This document shows, in pieces, positions 62,557 to 64,000 of a stretch of 64,000 bases of DNA (position 1 is the stretch's first letter; the number at the start of each line of letters is the position of its first letter). Source of the DNA: a virus; IMG/VR virus record IMGVR_UViG_3300028392_001993, positions 1-64,000 of that record. One strand, given 5' to 3'. A model generated the notes under the pieces. The model did not search any database. It was not told the origin of the DNA and was given only the letters and a program-made list of their open reading frames with translations. The position numbers and the translations under genes are program-made.

Positions 62557-63597
62557 TCTATGTTCATATATTCGACGAACAGTTGATTCAAATTGATTTC
62601 TTGATTTTGGGTCTTGTTTGACTGACTGTATGGTGTCACATAATTTTTTTACAAATTGTTTTTGTGTTGGAGTTATTTGATACTGCTCGCATTGATCTTG
62701 TAGCATGTTGACCATGTCAATTCGTTCTTGCTTTGAAAATATTGCCCACCCAAGGTATTCGGGTTGAATCAAGTTGGTCACTCTAGTTGGTCTACGTTGT
62801 CGATTGCACCAATCCAGTGTGGGTACTAGTTGTTGTATGTTGAGTGCCTGTACAACAAAGTGAAAATTTATATCAGCCTCGGGCAATTGTTTAATCAACT
62901 GACTGGTATTATTGACAAAGTTATCCCATACAGCAGGATAACGCATGATTTCATAACCTTCTTTATATCCGTCTACACTGATTTGTAATTCTAAATTTTT
63001 GATTTGCTTTAGCCGGTCAAGATGTGAGTCTAGTATTACAGTGGCATTGGTCACAATGCGAAGTGATATTTGCTGTGCTATCACAAAATCCATAATTTCT
63101 AAATTGCCCTTGGTCAAGAAAAATTCGCCACCAATTATACTGATGCTTTCAATGTTATTGACTTTGGACAGCATCTCTAGTTGTTGTTGGGCAGTGTTGT
63201 TTTCGCGACTGAGATCAATGTTTTCTATTCCGATAATGAATCGTTCTTTGGATAGCGCGGTACTATACGGTGGCGAACACATTATACATTTTAAATTGCA
63301 CACATTGCTGGGCATGAGTTCATATCGAACTCCTGATATGTTGCTTAACGCCTGATTGGCATGATGTCTGTAACTGGTTTGATTCTGTGCCTCTTGGTGT
63401 TGACACACCGTACACCCATCGGGCCAATCAGTAGCCGATTGTAACTGTTGTATTTCGTTGCTGGCGTAATATTGTTCCAAGGTTTGATAGTGCTGGTCGG
63501 TTTTATAAACACAACAAGGCAAAATTTTTACTTGGGAATCTGGAGTGGTATCAAAACGAATATTGTGATGGATGGCCGCACAACGAAAATCAGTCAT
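62488..63597 (-). CDS. Radical SAM protein with N-terminal twitch domain (369 aa)
   Basis: ATG 63597 (MTDFRCAAIHHN) is chosen because AGTAAATA lies four bases upstream; a longer in-frame start at 63642 exists. N-terminal Cys domain (I-L-P-C-C-V-Y-K, W-P-D-G-C-T-V-C-Q-H), then the core C-N-L-K-C-I-M-C and S-I-I-G-G-E-F. The final ~20 residues are encoded opposite tRNA-Arg. Third member of the inverted-order group with 11755 and 48443. Substrate unknown. Confidence 0.86.
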   Translation of the reverse strand: MTDFRCAAIHHNIRFDTTPDSQVKILPCCVYKTDQHYQTLEQYYASNEIQQLQSATDWPDGCTVCQHQEAQNQTSYRHHANQALSNISGVRYELMPSNVCNLKCIMCSPPYSTALSKERFIIGIENIDLSRENNTAQQQLEMLSKVNNIESISIIGGEFFLTKGNLEIMDFVIAQQISLRIVTNATVILDSHLDRLKQIKNLELQISVDGYKEGYEIMRYPAVWDNFVNNTSQLIKQLPEADINFHFVVQALNIQQLVPTLDWCNRQRRPTRVTNLIQPEYLGWAIFSKQERIDMVNMLQDQCEQYQITPTQKQFVKKLCDTIQSVKQDPKSRNQFESTVRRIYEHRWPTLRESNSHHMVRSHVFYPLN

Positions 63598-63648
63598 ACA
63601 ATATTTACTCACTATTATCCTCATAGAAAAATTCAATAACAAAATGCC

Positions 63649-63678
63649 TTGACTTAGGCAATTACTATACTATATAAT
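63649..63678 (+). promoter_or_regulatory. Sigma-70-like promoter of the rubrerythrin gene
   Basis: TTGACT (63649-63654), 18 bases, TATAAT (63673-63678), then a leader with AAGGAGGAAA. Confidence 0.7.
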
Positions 63679-63701
63679 AGTGTTGTCTACAAGGAGGAAA
63701 T

Positions 63702-64000
63702 ATGACACAATCTGTAAAAGGTACACTTACCGAAGAAAACTTAAAAGCGGCATTTGCCGGAGAAAGCCAGGCCAATCGCCGTTATCTGTATTTTGCAAAC
63801 ATGGCCGATGTGGCCGGCGACAATGACATCTCGGCCCTGTTCCGTAGCACAGCCGAAGGCGAAACAGGCCACGCACACGGTCACATGGAATACCTGATTG
63901 ATGGTGGTTCGGGAGATCCTGCCACAGGCATGGCAGCCAAGACCACTGCTGAAGCATTAGAATCAGCCATACACGGCGAAACACATGAGTACACCGACAT
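63702..64000 (+). CDS. Rubrerythrin (3' end beyond window)
   Basis: ATG 63702 after AAGGAGG. F-A-G-E-S-Q-A-N-R-R-Y-L-Y-F-A gives the first di-iron Glu, F-R-S-T-A-E-G-E-T-G-H-A-H-G-H the E-x-x-H pair, and A-I-H-G-E-T-H-E-Y the next ligands, as in rubrerythrin. Family members reduce peroxide with a di-iron centre. The gene is open at the right edge, so presence of the C-terminal rubredoxin domain cannot be judged. Unusual in a phage. Confidence 0.88.
   Translation, partial: MTQSVKGTLTEENLKAAFAGESQANRRYLYFANMADVAGDNDISALFRSTAEGETGHAHGHMEYLIDGGSGDPATGMAAKTTAEALESAIHGETHEYTD

Noticed and set aside
1-64000. CRISPR array or insertion sequence
   Set aside because: No regularly spaced identical repeats and no transposase or terminal inverted repeats were seen.

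Overview
The window reads as part of the genome of a large T4-like tailed phage. It carries a family B DNA polymerase with the T4 gp43 motif set, a gp45-type sliding clamp, a T4 RNase H/5'-3' exonuclease, a DsbA-like dsDNA-binding protein, HNH and GIY-YIG homing-type nucleases, 24 tRNA genes and many T4-late-type TATAAATA promoter elements. The host is not certain. A circularly permuted, two-piece tmRNA whose T-arm resembles the alphaproteobacterial type, together with two Bug/TctC-type periplasmic receptors, points to a proteobacterium, most likely an alphaproteobacterium.

Layout. 1-11.4 kb: virion or internal-head proteins, including a five-repeat protein, a 686-residue fusion of unrelated enzyme domains joined by G-V-x-E linkers, a Dps-like ferritin, and a 1210-residue coiled-coil/LysM protein; two radical SAM genes sit among them. 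11.4-18.8 kb: DsbA-like protein, radical SAM protein, DNA polymerase, methyltransferase, clamp and a TGT/DpdA-like transglycosylase. 18.8-34 kb: a tightly overlapping run of metabolic genes (glycosyltransferases, GalE, PLP enzymes, FolE, QueD, QueE, a B12-type radical SAM enzyme, methyltransferase, nucleotidyltransferase, SGNH proteins), read here as 7-deazaguanine and sugar hypermodification. 34-41 kb: RNase H, MazG-like protein and many small early-type genes. 41.3-63.6 kb: accessory genes among tRNAs, namely three ~400-residue PP-loop ATPases, two Bug receptors, four 2OG-Fe(II) oxygenases, five more radical SAM enzymes, SpeD, FeoA-like and HNH genes, the tmRNA, and a 1.2-kb ORF-free structured RNA region enclosing two tRNAs. 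The window ends inside a rubrerythrin gene.

Expression. Two promoter classes recur. One is close to sigma-70 consensus (TTGACN-17-TATAAT); the other is T4-late-like (N-N-TAAATA). In both, the start codon often falls at or next to the predicted +1, so many transcripts should be leaderless; the phage also encodes what looks like an initiator tRNA. Nine radical SAM proteins, four PP-loop proteins and four 2OG oxygenases in 64 kb suggest an unusually rich modification chemistry whose targets cannot be read from sequence alone. The tRNAs cover every amino acid except alanine; the tmRNA carries the alanine-identity G3-U70 pair.
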